Shown in pieces: positions 1 to 8,254 of a DNA stretch of 64,000 nucleotides. This DNA is from Clostridium transplantifaecale. Its GTDB lineage: Bacteria; Bacillota; Clostridia; Lachnospirales; Lachnospiraceae. The notes under the pieces were generated by a model. It saw nothing but the letters and a program-made list of their open reading frames with translations, was not told the origin of the DNA and searched no databases. A program made the translations under genes and the position numbers. Position 1 is the first letter of the stretch. Every line of letters begins with the position of its first letter. The DNA is taken from the NCBI RefSeq assembly GCF_900626075.1, contig NZ_UYZY01000001.1, forward strand, positions 1,240,001 to 1,304,000. The letters run 5' to 3'.

Positions 1-1617
1 TTTCCGATCCATTTCATACCGGTTGCGGATATTACGCAGCAGTCCCAATCCGATGGCCGCCACAAGGACAAGCGCGATGGCCGTAAACGCACCGGGATTT
101 CCCCTGACATAATCGATAAAAGAGAGCTGCTCCCGGTTGATGGAACTTTCATAAAATATCCTTTCCTTTTCGGAATCAGGCATATATGAGATCACCTTAT
201 TCAGTATATTATGGAGTACCCGGTCCGAATCCCTAACGACACCGAGACAGATTGGCTGGCTGCCGCTTTCTGTCATGACAATCGCCGTAATATTTTTGTA
301 CGCGGTCTTATTGATGCAGTACTGAAATGAGTAGTTGTTAATATGGCAGTAATCCGCCTCCCCCTCATTGACCGCCTCCATCGCCTCCTCCGGCGAATAA
401 TAGAGTTTGACTTGGCCCGCCTCCGGCTCCACAGAACCAAACGCATCATAGACTGCCGCTGTTTTTCCTTTCAGCTCTCCCGGATCCACTCCCTTATGCA
501 CAATCAGGATTTGTGAAACATTCATGTACGGCAGAGTCTGGGTAATTCCGAATTCCTCGGTAACAAGTGTACTGCCGGGAACAGCCAAAATCAAGTCCAC
601 CTCTTTATCCAGGACCATCCTGCGGTACTCATCCGTATCTTTTATTCCGATGTACTCAAACCGGAGTCCTGTCTCTTTCGAGATATAATTCAGGAAATCA
701 ACCGCGATTCCCTGCGCTTCACCCGTCTTGGGATTGACGCTCTGTATCGGAACCTTCCCATCCAGAACCACAACTTTTAACGTGCCTGCCTGCTCCAGAT
801 AAGCTTTCTCCCTGGTTTCATAGAGCAGATATTCTGATTTTGCATTAAAATATTTCCGGTGGAGTCTGGGTATCAGAGTCGGATCGGTCTCTTCAAGCTC
901 CAGCATTCCGGCATTCAGTTCTTTTAAAAGTTCTGTATTTCCTTTTGTCACCGCCATATAAAAAGGAGTGGATGAAAACCTGGCTACCGCTCTGTACCCT
1001 TCGAGCGTTCCAACCTCAGGTTCCAGGATGACATCCGCTTTCTTTTCCTGCACCATCTTTACCGCCTCGTGGCCATCAATACAGCTTATTATTTCATAAT
1101 TCTGGCAGATCGAATTCAGGTACCGCTCCATGGCGTCCTGCTGCTTTCCGCCACTGCCGACCACGGCCACTCTTAGGATTTCCCTCTCCGTAAAGCTTTC
1201 GGGTGTCATATCCAAATTACTGTCCGGCACCGCAAGGACAATTCCCGTCTCCCCATATGCACTCCCCGGATAGTCAAATATCTCCCCAAGAGCCTCATTA
1301 TAATTCATGCCTCCCATCAGATCAATCTCTCCCTTTTGGAGCATGTCCAGCATAACGGGAAGGGACTCATTCAAAGAACCCTCAATCTCTATAAATTCAT
1401 ATTTCCACTGAGTATACTGTGCCAGTTCCTGAAGATAATCATACGTATAACCCGAATATTGCCCCTTCTCATCTTTCATTGTAAAACCATACTGGATCGG
1501 ATAACCCACCCGTACGACACGTCTCTCTTTTGCCTCGGACGGTATGGTCATGCATAGAAGCATCCATATGACGGCAATCCCCATCAAAAAGCCTTTTCCC
1601 GCTTTAGCTGATTTCAT
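1..1617 (-). CDS. Membrane sensor with tandem periplasmic-binding (SBP_bac_3-like) domains, 3' end outside window
   Basis: The reading frame starts with ATG at 1617 and stays open to base 1, giving 539 codons without a stop, so the C-terminus lies outside the window. An N-terminal hydrophobic signal/anchor (about residues 8-24) is followed by two consecutive regions typical of amino-acid-binding periplasmic proteins (about 35-260 and 270-500; phrases such as RVGYPIQYGF and LKVVVLDGKVPIQSVNP open them). A second membrane segment (FTAIALVLVAAIGLGLL) lies near the window edge. In Lachnospiraceae this layout usually precedes a histidine kinase or GGDEF/EAL output domain in the cytoplasm; which one applies here cannot be seen. 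Role inferred: sensing an extracellular amino acid or small ligand. Confidence is high for the sensor part, none for the output. Confidence 0.85.
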   Translation of the reverse strand, partial: MKSAKAGKGFLMGIAVIWMLLCMTIPSEAKERRVVRVGYPIQYGFTMKDEKGQYSGYTYDYLQELAQYTQWKYEFIEIEGSLNESLPVMLDMLQKGEIDLMGGMNYNEALGEIFDYPGSAYGETGIVLAVPDSNLDMTPESFTEREILRVAVVGSGGKQQDAMERYLNSICQNYEIISCIDGHEAVKMVQEKKADVILEPEVGTLEGYRAVARFSSTPFYMAVTKGNTELLKELNAGMLELEETDPTLIPRLHRKYFNAKSEYLLYETREKAYLEQAGTLKVVVLDGKVPIQSVNPKTGEAQGIAVDFLNYISKETGLRFEYIGIKDTDEYRRMVLDKEVDLILAVPGSTLVTEEFGITQTLPYMNVSQILIVHKGVDPGELKGKTAAVYDAFGSVEPEAGQVKLYYSPEEAMEAVNEGEADYCHINNYSFQYCINKTAYKNITAIVMTESGSQPICLGVVRDSDRVLHNILNKVISYMPDSEKERIFYESSINREQLSFIDYVRGNPGAFTAIALVLVAAIGLGLLRNIRNRYEMDRK

Positions 1618-1915
1618 AGTTCTCCCTCACAGCCCCTGATAACGGGCTCCTTTGTTACAACAATGACCTGTATATTTCCCCGGATATCTTTATATCACAT
1701 ATACACTTTCACATGATAAAAAGCCCCGCCAATAAGGCAGAGCTCCAGATACAGCCACAATTTCCCGGCTGAAAGCAGTCCTATTCTTGCAACTGGCTGC
1801 CTCCGTAAGGCCCTGTAGTTTTGCGTCACTGCTTTACAGCAGTTTTGCCTTTATACAATTAGATAGATTGTATCATGGGATGTTTAAAAAGTCTATTGGA
1901 ATTATGTCATAAAAT
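1618..1915. other. Intergenic leader of the sensor gene
   Basis: No gene is seen here. The stretch carries the upstream region of the left-edge sensor gene (ribosome binding site GGGAGAAC just before 1617 on the minus strand) and AT-rich sequence leading into the first palindromic repeat. Confidence 0.4.
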
Positions 1916-2260
1916 GGGGATTTGGTTGAGAAATGAGGACGCCGCCGTTAGGCCAGGGGCCGGGGTGGTGAGGGGGATCGATGAGTCTTTCGTCCCGGTG
2001 AAAGGTTATCGTGGGCGGGGAATCCGGGCAGAAAAAGTTCCTGCGGGAAACGCTTGCGCTCGTTGGAGTACATAACGGTCACTAACCTCGAAAATACCTC
2101 GGTAAGTGCCGATGAACTCCCAGGTTCCCTCCGGAATCTTTTTCTCCCTCCTTCCCCACAGGAAGGTTATGGCCGGGACGAAAGACTCAGCCAAGACGGC
2201 TGCCCGGCCCCTGGCCTGCGGCGCCTGATCTGTCCTACTTCTTCAATGGGGGAGGCGCTT
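1916..2260. repeat. Long palindromic repeat, copy R1
   Basis: Begins with the conserved end GGGGATTTGGTTGAGAAATG and GAGGACGCC, and folds back on itself. The outer arm at about 1938-1970 (GCCAGGGGCCGGG) pairs with CCCGGCCCCTGGC near 2205-2220, and GAGTCTTTCGTCCCGG near 1983-1998 pairs perfectly with its complement near 2173-2188. The right terminal repeat is degenerate in this copy. The same outline (terminal TTGAG.ATGAGGACGC, inner GAGTCTTnnGTCCCG, an A/T-flanked TTTTCTCC box, central hairpin) recurs at 2474, 22391 and 47893. No plausible protein is encoded. Confidence 0.75.
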
Positions 2261-2473
2261 GTCGCTACCACTACGTTTCCCCGGATGCTGGAAAACTGCA
2301 TCCTGTTCACTATGAGACTATGTACACTTATAATTTTATAATCTTAGAGTGTTTATTCTGATACTCTTTTTATGCAGCCTGGGATGTCGCCAGAATGTAA
2401 AATAGTTACGACTATATCGCGGCCGCGACAATACCACCTTCACACTTGACGAAAGAGACAATCAGCCCCTGAA

Positions 2474-2767
2474 GCCGGCGGACGGGGCAATACCCTCGCT
2501 GAGTCTTCAGTCCCGTCGACAACCTGCCCGGGGAAGGAAGGAGAAAACTTTCCGAAGGGAGACCTTGGAATCCGCCGGTGCTTGATGAGGTATTTTCGAA
2601 TCTAGCAGCCGCTGCGCATTCCACAAGCGGGAGCGAGTCCCCGTAGGAATTTTTTCTCCTGGATTCCCCCTCACCACAACTTACAAACCGGGACTGAAGA
2701 CTCATACACACCCTCCCACTCCCCCGTCCGCCATCTTACAGAAGCGTCCTCGCATCTCAACTAATCC
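2474..2767. repeat. Long palindromic repeat, copy R2
   Basis: Second copy, about 200 bp from R1. The outer arms CGGCGGACGGGG and CCCCCGTCCGCC pair; inside them GAGTCTTCAGTCCCG pairs with CGGGACTGAAGACTC. The right end carries the conserved terminus (GCGTCCTCGCATCTCAACTA then ATCCCC) and runs into the 3' end of the nicotinamidase-like gene, whose TGA stop lies inside it. The left terminus is lost. The central part (GGAATCCGCCGGTGCTT and the partner arm CATTCCACAAGCGGGAGCG) is nearly identical to copy R3 at 22.4 kb. Confidence 0.8.
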
Positions 2768-3269
2768 CCACCTGGCACATGCTCATGGCCTTCAGCGCAT
2801 TTTCATGGCTCTCCGGCGTCACACCCGCGCAGCAGCCGGCCCTGACGCTCACCGGTGTATTGGGAACGGCCGCTTTGATTAGAAGCGCATTGGAAATAAC
2901 GCAGATATCCGTACAGAGTCCCACCAGTTCAACCGACTCGTAGTTCCCCTCTTTCACATATTCGGCCAGCCCGATGCAGCCGAACGTCGGCTTTTCAAAT
3001 CGTTTTCCTTCATATTCATTCAGCTGGCTGCATAGTTCCCGGCCTTTTGTTCCCTTGATGCAATGCGCAACCGGCAGGTTTTTCCCCTCCAGTGTGTCCA
3101 GGTAGCCGCCGTCATGAGTGTCCAATGTAAAGACAACCTCCTGGCCCTCATCGCGGTATTGCTCAATCAGGGCTTTGACGCCCGATACAATCGCCTGGGC
3201 CTCTTCCGTCCCCAGAGAACCGTCTACAAAATCATTCTGCATGTCAATTACTGCCAGCAATTTTTTCAT
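2757..3269 (-). CDS. Cysteine hydrolase of the isochorismatase/nicotinamidase family
   Basis: A 170-residue single-domain alpha/beta hydrolase. The family triad is visible: Asp9 (VIDMQNDF), Lys93 (FEKPTFG) and Cys123 (LCTDICV). Asp50, His52 and His69 fit the metal site of nicotinamidases (PncA). The likely reaction is hydrolysis of nicotinamide to nicotinate plus ammonia in NAD salvage, in the cytoplasm; other amidase substrates are possible because the family is broad. ATG at 3269 follows AAGGGGCGGTAAT. It is divergent from the T-box transporter operon. The last codons and the TGA stop overlap the terminus of palindromic repeat R2, so the C-terminus may have been remodelled by that element. 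Confidence 0.88.
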   Translation of the reverse strand: MKKLLAVIDMQNDFVDGSLGTEEAQAIVSGVKALIEQYRDEGQEVVFTLDTHDGGYLDTLEGKNLPVAHCIKGTKGRELCSQLNEYEGKRFEKPTFGCIGLAEYVKEGNYESVELVGLCTDICVISNALLIKAAVPNTPVSVRAGCCAGVTPESHENALKAMSMCQVGIS

Positions 3270-3349
3270 TATTACCGCCCCTTTCCTTGTCCGCTCTGTC
3301 TGTTTTCTTATATTTTTAAAATTATATCACAATTTTTCTGCAAACGCTA

Positions 3350-3378
3350 TTGACAAATCCCCGGAAAAGTATTAGGAT
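3350..3378 (+). promoter_or_regulatory. Sigma-A promoter of the trp T-box operon
   Basis: TTGACA at 3350-3355, a 17-bp spacer, then TAGGAT at 3373-3378. It sits a few bases upstream of the T-box leader, as expected for a riboswitch-controlled transcript. Confidence 0.75.
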
Positions 3379-3384
3379 AAATGA

Positions 3385-3655
3385 AAATAAAAACCGTTGA
3401 AAAAGAGGAGTAAGTTATCTTACAACATCACAGAGAGCCGTGTCATGGTGGAAGCACGGTATGAAGTTGATAGCCGAATGGACTTTTGAGGGCAGCCCTG
3501 AATAACAGTATGGGCTGACGGAAACCGCAACCGTTATCTGGCGGCATATATGTTAGTATATGATTGAGTGGACTTGAAGTCAAAGTCAATTTGGGTGGTA
3601 CCGCGGATTTATCAATTCGTCCCAGATGCAGTTTTCTGCGTCTGGGATTTTTTAT
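3385..3655 (+). promoter_or_regulatory. T-box riboswitch, tryptophan specifier (UGG)
   Basis: A classic Firmicute T-box leader. Stem I carries the AGAGAGC and GGTGGAAGC elements (about 3432-3456). The specifier side reads GAA-TGG-AC, putting the UGG codon at 3479-3481, which matches tRNA-Trp. The antiterminator core GGGTGGTACCGCG is at 3593-3605, and the intrinsic terminator CCCAGATGCAG/CTGCGTCTGGG plus a T run is at 3621-3653. By the established mechanism, uncharged tRNA-Trp would bind both specifier and T-box bulge and let transcription continue into the transporter genes. The specifier assignment agrees with the downstream trpXYZ-type transporter. Confidence 0.93.
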
Positions 3656-3774
3656 ATTGTTAAAAAGCTCTCCGGGCAGAACCGAACTGCACCGGACAGA
3701 ACCGGGAACCGCTCCCTCAGAGAAACGGAATTTATTTGCAAAAATCATAAAAACAGTAAATGGAGGAAAGAATT

Positions 3775-4884
3775 ATGAAAAAGAAAGTATTTGCATCATT
3801 ATTAATCGGCGCTATGGCAGCATCCATGTTATCCGGCTGTTCTTCAGGAAATACGGCAGAGACGACAAAGGCGCCTGAGACAGAGACCGTTTCAGCAGCA
3901 GAATCCACAGAGGAGGCCAAAACTTCCGAAGCCGCTTCCGAGGCCGGGCAGGCCGGAGATCTTGCAGATGGAAAATATACAATCGGTATCGGCCAGTTTG
4001 CCGTTCACGGTTCACTCGACAACTGCCGTGAAGGTTTCATCCAGGGACTTGCGGAAGAAGGTTTTGTGGAAGGTGAGAACCTGACCATCCTCTATGAGAA
4101 CGCCAATGCCGACGGCGGAACATCCAGCCAGATTATTACCAACTTTATTTCCAAAAAAGCTGATTTAATCTGCGGCATTGCAACTCCAATCGCACAGAGC
4201 GCCTACAGTGCGGCCAGAAAAACGGGAACTCCGGTTATCTATACGGCAGTAACCGACCCGGTTATGGCTGAGCTTGCTAACGCAGACGGCACACCGGTCG
4301 GCGAAGTAACGGGAACCAGCGACAAGCTTCCTGTAACGGAACAGCTTCAGATGATCCGTGAGATTCTCCCGGATGCAAAAAAGATTGGTATCATGTACAG
4401 CACAAGCGAGGTTAACTCCCTCTCCACGATTGAAGAATATAAAGCAGCCGCTCCGGAATACGGATTTGAAATTGTTGAAAGCGGCGTTTCCTCCACAGCA
4501 GACGTTCCGCTGGCAGTTGATCAGCTGGTTCAGAAGGTTGACTGTATCAACAATCTGACGGATAATACGGTAGTAAGCGCTCTTCAGGTTGTCCTGGATG
4601 CGGCTAACAAAAAAGGCATTCCGGTATTCGGAAGTGAAGTAGAACAGGTTAAGGTAGGCTGCCTTGCATCCGAAGGACTTGACTATGTTGCTCTTGGAAG
4701 ACAGACAGGACAGATGGCTGCCAAAGTGTTAAAGGGTGAAGCAAAAGCCAGCGAAATGAATTTTGAAATCATTAAGGGCGCTTCTTTCTACGGCAACACA
4801 AAAGTTGCGGAAAACCTGGGCATCACTTTACCGGAAAGTCTGACCGCAGATGCAGCGGAAATGTTTGACGAAATCACACAATAA
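3775..4884 (+). CDS. trpX: ABC transporter substrate-binding lipoprotein, TrpX-type
   Basis: A 369-residue exported lipoprotein: signal peptide with lipobox LSGC (lipid-attached Cys22), a Ser/Thr/Glu-rich linker to about residue 65, then an ABC_sub_bind (DUF534-like) periplasmic-binding fold beginning YTIGIGQFAVHGSLDNCREG. The ATG at 3775 is chosen over the one at 3760 because the latter is part of the GGAGGA ribosome binding site. First gene of a three-gene operon behind a UGG T-box. That regulation, and the known trpXYZ family, make tryptophan (or a close precursor or analogue) the likely ligand; the ligand itself is not provable from sequence. Confidence 0.88.
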   Translation: MKKKVFASLLIGAMAASMLSGCSSGNTAETTKAPETETVSAAESTEEAKTSEAASEAGQAGDLADGKYTIGIGQFAVHGSLDNCREGFIQGLAEEGFVEGENLTILYENANADGGTSSQIITNFISKKADLICGIATPIAQSAYSAARKTGTPVIYTAVTDPVMAELANADGTPVGEVTGTSDKLPVTEQLQMIREILPDAKKIGIMYSTSEVNSLSTIEEYKAAAPEYGFEIVESGVSSTADVPLAVDQLVQKVDCINNLTDNTVVSALQVVLDAANKKGIPVFGSEVEQVKVGCLASEGLDYVALGRQTGQMAAKVLKGEAKASEMNFEIIKGASFYGNTKVAENLGITLPESLTADAAEMFDEITQ

Positions 4885-4912
4885 CTATTAAGAAGAAATT
4901 TGGAGGTTTGCC

Positions 4913-5788
4913 ATGTCTATCATACTTGGCGTTTTGAATGAAGGTTTAATCTATGCACTGATGGCTTTGGGCGTTTATATCACCTACACCATCCTCGACT
5001 TTCCGGATCTTTCGGTAGACAGTACGTTCCCTATGGGAGCGGCTGTCACCGCCACTCTGATACTTGCCGGACTGCCGCCGTTTCTCACTCTCTTTATCGC
5101 ATTTGCGGCAGGCGCCCTGGCCGGAATGGTTACAGGACTGATCCACGTCAAACTGAAGGTGCGTGACCTTCTTTCAGGAATTATCGTCATGACGGCGCTG
5201 TATTCCCTGAATTTAAGAATCACAGGCGACAAGGCAAACCTGCCGATTTTCAGTAAAGATACGATTTTTGACAATGAGTTTGTTTACGGCCTCCCGTCAC
5301 CGCTCGGTGAATTCAGCACTGTAATCATCCTTCTCCTGATTGTCGTTGTAGTCAAGGTGCTTCTCGACATGTATATGAAAACACGCTCCGGCTATCTTCT
5401 GCGGGCCGTAGGCGACAATGAAACTTTGGTCACCTCTTTAGCCAAGGATAAGGGATCTGTTAAAATCCTGGGCCTTGCGCTGGCAAACGGCCTGGCCGCC
5501 CTCTCGGGCGCAGTGTACTGCCAGCAGAAGGGATTCTTTGAAATTTCCGTCGGTACCGGCACCATTGTTATGGGCCTTGCAAGCGTTATCATCGGAACCA
5601 AGGTATTTGCCAGATTCGGGAAACTTAAAGCTACGACAGCCGTTATCCTGGGAACCATCGTATATAAAGGCTGCGTTTCCATGGCTATGGCCCTCGGGCT
5701 TAAAACACTGTACTTAAAGCTCATCACGTCCATATTCTTCCTTGTGATCCTCGTAGTCAGTGAGAATGGAAAGAAGAAGGTGAAATAA
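4913..5788 (+). CDS. trpY: ABC transporter permease, TrpY-type
   Basis: A 291-residue integral membrane protein with about eight hydrophobic segments, of the branched-chain/ribose type permease fold (BPD_transp_2). It begins MSIILGVLNEGLIYALMALG, typical for permeases paired with ABC_sub_bind proteins. ATG follows GGAGGTTTGCC. It lies 28 bp after trpX and its stop codon directly abuts the start of the ATPase gene, indicating translational coupling. Forms the membrane channel of the importer. Confidence 0.87.
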   Translation: MSIILGVLNEGLIYALMALGVYITYTILDFPDLSVDSTFPMGAAVTATLILAGLPPFLTLFIAFAAGALAGMVTGLIHVKLKVRDLLSGIIVMTALYSLNLRITGDKANLPIFSKDTIFDNEFVYGLPSPLGEFSTVIILLLIVVVVKVLLDMYMKTRSGYLLRAVGDNETLVTSLAKDKGSVKILGLALANGLAALSGAVYCQQKGFFEISVGTGTIVMGLASVIIGTKVFARFGKLKATTAVILGTIVYKGCVSMAMALGLKTLYLKLITSIFFLVILVVSENGKKKVK

Positions 5789-6562
5789 ATGCTGGAATTA
5801 AAACACATTGATAAATATTATAACCATGGGACAGTCAATGAGATGTGCCTGTTTGAAGATTTTAATCTGACCATTGATGAACACGACTTTGTATCTGTCG
5901 TCGGGAGCAACGGTTCCGGCAAGACGACACTTTTAAATATCATCTGCGGCAGCATTCCGGTCGACAGCGGACGGATTATCATAAACGGCAAAGACATCAG
6001 CCGCATGCCTGAATTCAAACGCCAGCGCACCATCGGCCGCGTTTACCAGAATCCAGCCATGGGGACCTGCCCCAATATGACTATCCTGGAAAATATGGCC
6101 CTGGCGGACACAAAAGGCAAACCATTCAACTTAAAGCGCGGCACCGACAAACAAAGAATCGATTATTACCGTGAAACCCTGAGCTCCCTCGGCCTGGGCC
6201 TTGAAGATAAGCTGGAAGTGAAGGTCGGCGTACTCTCCGGCGGACAGAGGCAGGCAATGGCGCTTCTGATGTCCACCATGACACCGATCGAATTTCTGAT
6301 CCTGGATGAGCACACCGCTGCCCTGGATCCGAAAACGGCCGAAATTATCATGGAACTGACCGGCAAGATTGTCCGCGAAAAAAAGCTGACCACCATCATG
6401 GTCACCCACAATCTCCGCTATGCCGTTGAATACGGCAACCGCCTCCTGATGATGCATCAGGGCCATGCTATTCTCGATCAGAAGGGCGAAGATAAAAAGG
6501 CAACGAAGGTGGAGGATTTGCTCGACCGATTTAACGAGATCAGTATTGAATGCGGCAACTAA
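5789..6562 (+). CDS. trpZ: ABC transporter ATP-binding protein, TrpZ-type
   Basis: A 257-residue ABC ATPase with Walker A GSNGSGKT (39-46), Q-loop Gln87, signature LSGGQ (149-153), Walker B FLILDE (169-174) followed by HTAALDP, and an H-loop in TIMVTHN. It powers the TrpX/TrpY importer. The start codon begins immediately after the trpY stop. The operon ends with a strong hairpin terminator at 6618-6662. Confidence 0.9.
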   Translation: MLELKHIDKYYNHGTVNEMCLFEDFNLTIDEHDFVSVVGSNGSGKTTLLNIICGSIPVDSGRIIINGKDISRMPEFKRQRTIGRVYQNPAMGTCPNMTILENMALADTKGKPFNLKRGTDKQRIDYYRETLSSLGLGLEDKLEVKVGVLSGGQRQAMALLMSTMTPIEFLILDEHTAALDPKTAEIIMELTGKIVREKKLTTIMVTHNLRYAVEYGNRLLMMHQGHAILDQKGEDKKATKVEDLLDRFNEISIECGN

Positions 6563-6617
6563 AATGGGCATGCAAATGCATAACCGGTGAACTTATATCT
6601 TCTTTAAACAGTTTAAC

Positions 6618-6662
6618 ACGGAAGGACAGACACAATTAAATGTCTGTCCTTCCGTATTTTTT
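6618..6662 (+). terminator. Terminator of the trpXYZ operon (bidirectional)
   Basis: A 15-bp perfect stem (ACGGAAGGACAGACA and its complement) with a short loop, then ATTTTTT. The opposite strand also carries a T-rich tail, so it can also end the minus-strand flavodoxin relic that converges on it. Confidence 0.92.
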
Positions 6663-6927
6663 AAGCTCCGTTTTCCGCAATCACAGCCGCCAGTCCCTCT
6701 ATATTTTCATACAGTATTCCGAGCATCTTCGGTTCCAGCCTGGTTACAGCCTCCGCTAGTTTCCTGTCCAGAAAACTCATTTTCTCCGGTCTCAGATCTC
6801 CGCCGAAATTTACCGTTTTCTCTGCATGTTCCAGCAGCTTGGATGGAAAATTATGTTTGAATAAGTCGTCCGACTCTCCGGGTGTTGTGCAGCAGATGAA
6901 AAGTGCTGTCTTTTTGTGAGCAGTGTC
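6661..6927 (-). pseudogene. Flavodoxin-domain protein, C-terminal fragment
   Basis: The minus-strand frame ending TAA at 6661-6663 reads AHKKTALFICCTTPGESDD, then a stretch with FKHNFPSKLLEHA, FGGDLRPEKMSFLDRK. This is the second half of a Flavodoxin_5-type protein (LFICC then NFPxxLLxHA and FGGxLxxxKMxFLxR are family hallmarks). Reading upstream, an in-frame TAA occurs at 6928-6930 and homology ends, so no start exists. The complementary N-terminal half (MKTLILFAGKYGCTRDCADY to WIVIGGS) lies 13.5 kb away at 20426-20623 on the same strand and in the right order. I infer one gene split by a large insertion, with about 14 residues missing between the halves. Confidence 0.78.
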
Positions 6928-6978
6928 TTAAGATTCCTGTTGCAAAAGGATTTTACCTTTTTTTGTATTTTCCCACAT

Positions 6979-6997
6979 AGATAGAACCGTAAAATGT
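6979..6997 (+). repeat. Imperfect inverted repeat at the left edge of the accessory region
   Basis: AGATAGAACCGTAAAATGT; 17 of 19 bases match the reverse complement of 20371-20389 at the other end of the region. Both copies lie 50-60 bp inside the flavodoxin breakpoints. No transposase is visible, so their role is open. Confidence 0.4.
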
Positions 6998-7204
6998 AGC
7001 TCACCCTCGGAAACCCTTGTAAACTCTGGCTCTAACGCCATACAAAAATGTGTATTGTGTTGCCTTTTTCTTGATTTTCGTATAGCTCCGAGCCGCCAGT
7101 TCCGGCTATCTCTATTTTACCGCCACTTCTGATTTCGGGCAAATACCCATATCGCATTGTAAGTTATGCCTGCAGTGTATTGCTGCCGCCTGCATTCAGT
7201 ATAA

Positions 7205-7225
7205 ACTTTGAAGTTAACTCTAAGT
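7205..7225 (+). promoter_or_regulatory. Candidate MerR operator
   Basis: Near-palindrome ACTTTGAAGTTAACTCTAAG(T) centred on GTTAAC, 55-75 bp upstream of the merR start. AdhR-type MerR regulators commonly bind CTTxGAGT..ACTCTAAG-like sites inside the promoter spacer. A candidate -35 TTGAAG overlaps it; no clear -10 was assigned. Confidence 0.45.
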
Positions 7226-7279
7226 CAGTACTTTTCTGTTATCCAAATAGATTTTTTATAAAATCGGAGGTGGAACGGA

Positions 7280-7732
7280 ATGCTTTATACCGTTGGCGAA
7301 ATGGCGAAGAAACTGAATGTGTCCCCATCAACACTGCGTTATTACGATAAAGAAGGTTTGCTGCCCTTTGTGGAACGCTCCGTGGGCGGCATACGAATGT
7401 TTAAGAAATCCGACTTTGAATGGCTTTCTATCATTGAATGCCTAAAGCAAACAGGTATGCCGATTAAAGAGATTAAATCTTTCATTGACTGGTGTATTGA
7501 AGGTGATTCTACGATTCAGCAGCATTTGGAACTGATTGAACAGCAGAGGGATATCATGATGAAAATGATCAGTGAGATGGAAGAAACATTAAAGATGTTG
7601 GATTATAAAAAATGGTATTATGAAACGGCTAAGTCAGCCAGTACCTGCTCTATCCATCAGAAACTTCAAAAGAAGGACATCCCAACTGAATTTTGGGCTA
7701 TGCGGGAAAAAGCCAAAGGACTCCTTTTATAA
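7280..7732 (+). CDS. MerR family transcriptional regulator
   Basis: A 150-residue regulator: N-terminal MerR winged helix (YTVGEMAKKLNVSPSTLRYYD, residues 3-23; GLLPFVERSVGG.R.F), then a coiled-coil dimerisation helix (about 80-115) and a short C-terminal tail containing one Cys in STCSIHQK. ATG follows CGGAGGTGGAACGGA. This size and the palindrome upstream fit the AdhR-like subgroup that senses aldehydes or other electrophiles, but the effector is not known. No target gene lies directly downstream; the next sequence is a group II intron relic, so the original partner may have been lost. Confidence 0.88.
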   Translation: MLYTVGEMAKKLNVSPSTLRYYDKEGLLPFVERSVGGIRMFKKSDFEWLSIIECLKQTGMPIKEIKSFIDWCIEGDSTIQQHLELIEQQRDIMMKMISEMEETLKMLDYKKWYYETAKSASTCSIHQKLQKKDIPTEFWAMREKAKGLLL

Positions 7733-7762
7733 AGTAAACGGCATTGCCGACAGCACAATAAA

Positions 7763-7840
7763 GTAGAGAAATAACTGCTAAGAGTTATCTCCCTCTCGTT
7801 GAACCGTACATGAGGGTCTCGTATACGGCTCTGCAACTTA
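7763..7840 (-). mobile_element. Group II intron 3' relic (domains V-VI)
   Basis: On the minus strand GAGCCGTATACGAG (7832-7819) pairs with the reverse half ending ACGGTTC (7801): the compact hairpin shape of group II domain V, with the AGC triad at its base. It is followed by a second hairpin (GAGGGAGATAACTC..AGTTATTTCTC) ending CTCTAC at 7763, which fits domain VI and the intron 3' end. The tetraloop deviates from GAAA. No reverse transcriptase frame remains, so this is a dead internal-deletion remnant. It lies directly behind a truncated response regulator gene. Confidence 0.65.
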
Positions 7841-7896
7841 TATTCCAATATCTCTTAGATAATAGTTTAAAGGGTTGAGCAGACCAACTCCGCCCT

Positions 7897-8196
7897 TTAT
7901 TTTTGTTTTACCCCTGCCCTGAGCGCAGATACTTTATTAGTTTTTTCTGCCTTGGAAGATAAAACTAAGACAGGAACAGGCTTTGTTTGTCGGATAGCCT
8001 GCAGCAATCCAACGCCATCTGCTTCCGACAAAATAATATCCATGATAACCAGACAAAAATGTTGTTTCGTAAACAGTTCAAAGCCCTCCTGTACAGACGT
8101 CACATAATAAGCATCTGTCGTATCACTCTGAAGCGCATATTTAATTTCCTTGCAAACTGCTAAATCTTCATCTATAATCAGCACTTTCTTTTTCAT
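7897..8196 (-). pseudogene. Response regulator receiver domain, truncated
   Basis: A 99-residue frame starting at ATG 8196 (after GGAGGCGTAAG) contains the receiver core: acidic pocket IIDED (9-11), phospho-acceptor Asp in LVIMDI, and the conserved Ser-Ser-Lys in VLVLSSK. It ends at ALRAGVKQK, exactly where receivers normally continue with ADDYLxKPF, so the last helix and any DNA-binding output domain are gone. The break abuts the group II intron relic. It lies 58 bp downstream of the macrodomain gene on the same strand and may be the decayed last gene of that operon. No partner kinase is nearby. Confidence 0.75.
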
Positions 8197-8254
8197 CTTA
8201 CGCCTCCGGAAACAAATGCTCTTTGCCATTTATTTTTAGAACATCGGCCAATGA

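Larger units (their letters stand above)
6931..7279. other. Gene-free left flank of the accessory region
   Basis: AT-rich sequence between the flavodoxin breakpoint and the MerR gene. It carries the inverted repeat above and a palindrome centred on GTTAAC at 7205-7225 (ACTTTGA/TCTAAGT arms) that resembles MerR-family operators. No ORF with a credible start was found. Confidence 0.35.

Noticed and set aside
2412..2711. Minus-strand frame whose translation resembles one at 22460-22711 (both with SLQSRxVSxxEGESRRKNSY)
   Set aside because: The resemblance comes from the shared palindromic repeat DNA; there is no ribosome binding site and no protein-like composition, so these are by-products of the repeat.
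6810..7004. Minus-strand 64-codon frame overlapping the flavodoxin C-terminal fragment
   Set aside because: It reads the flavodoxin relic in a different frame; the homology is in the frame ending at 6661.
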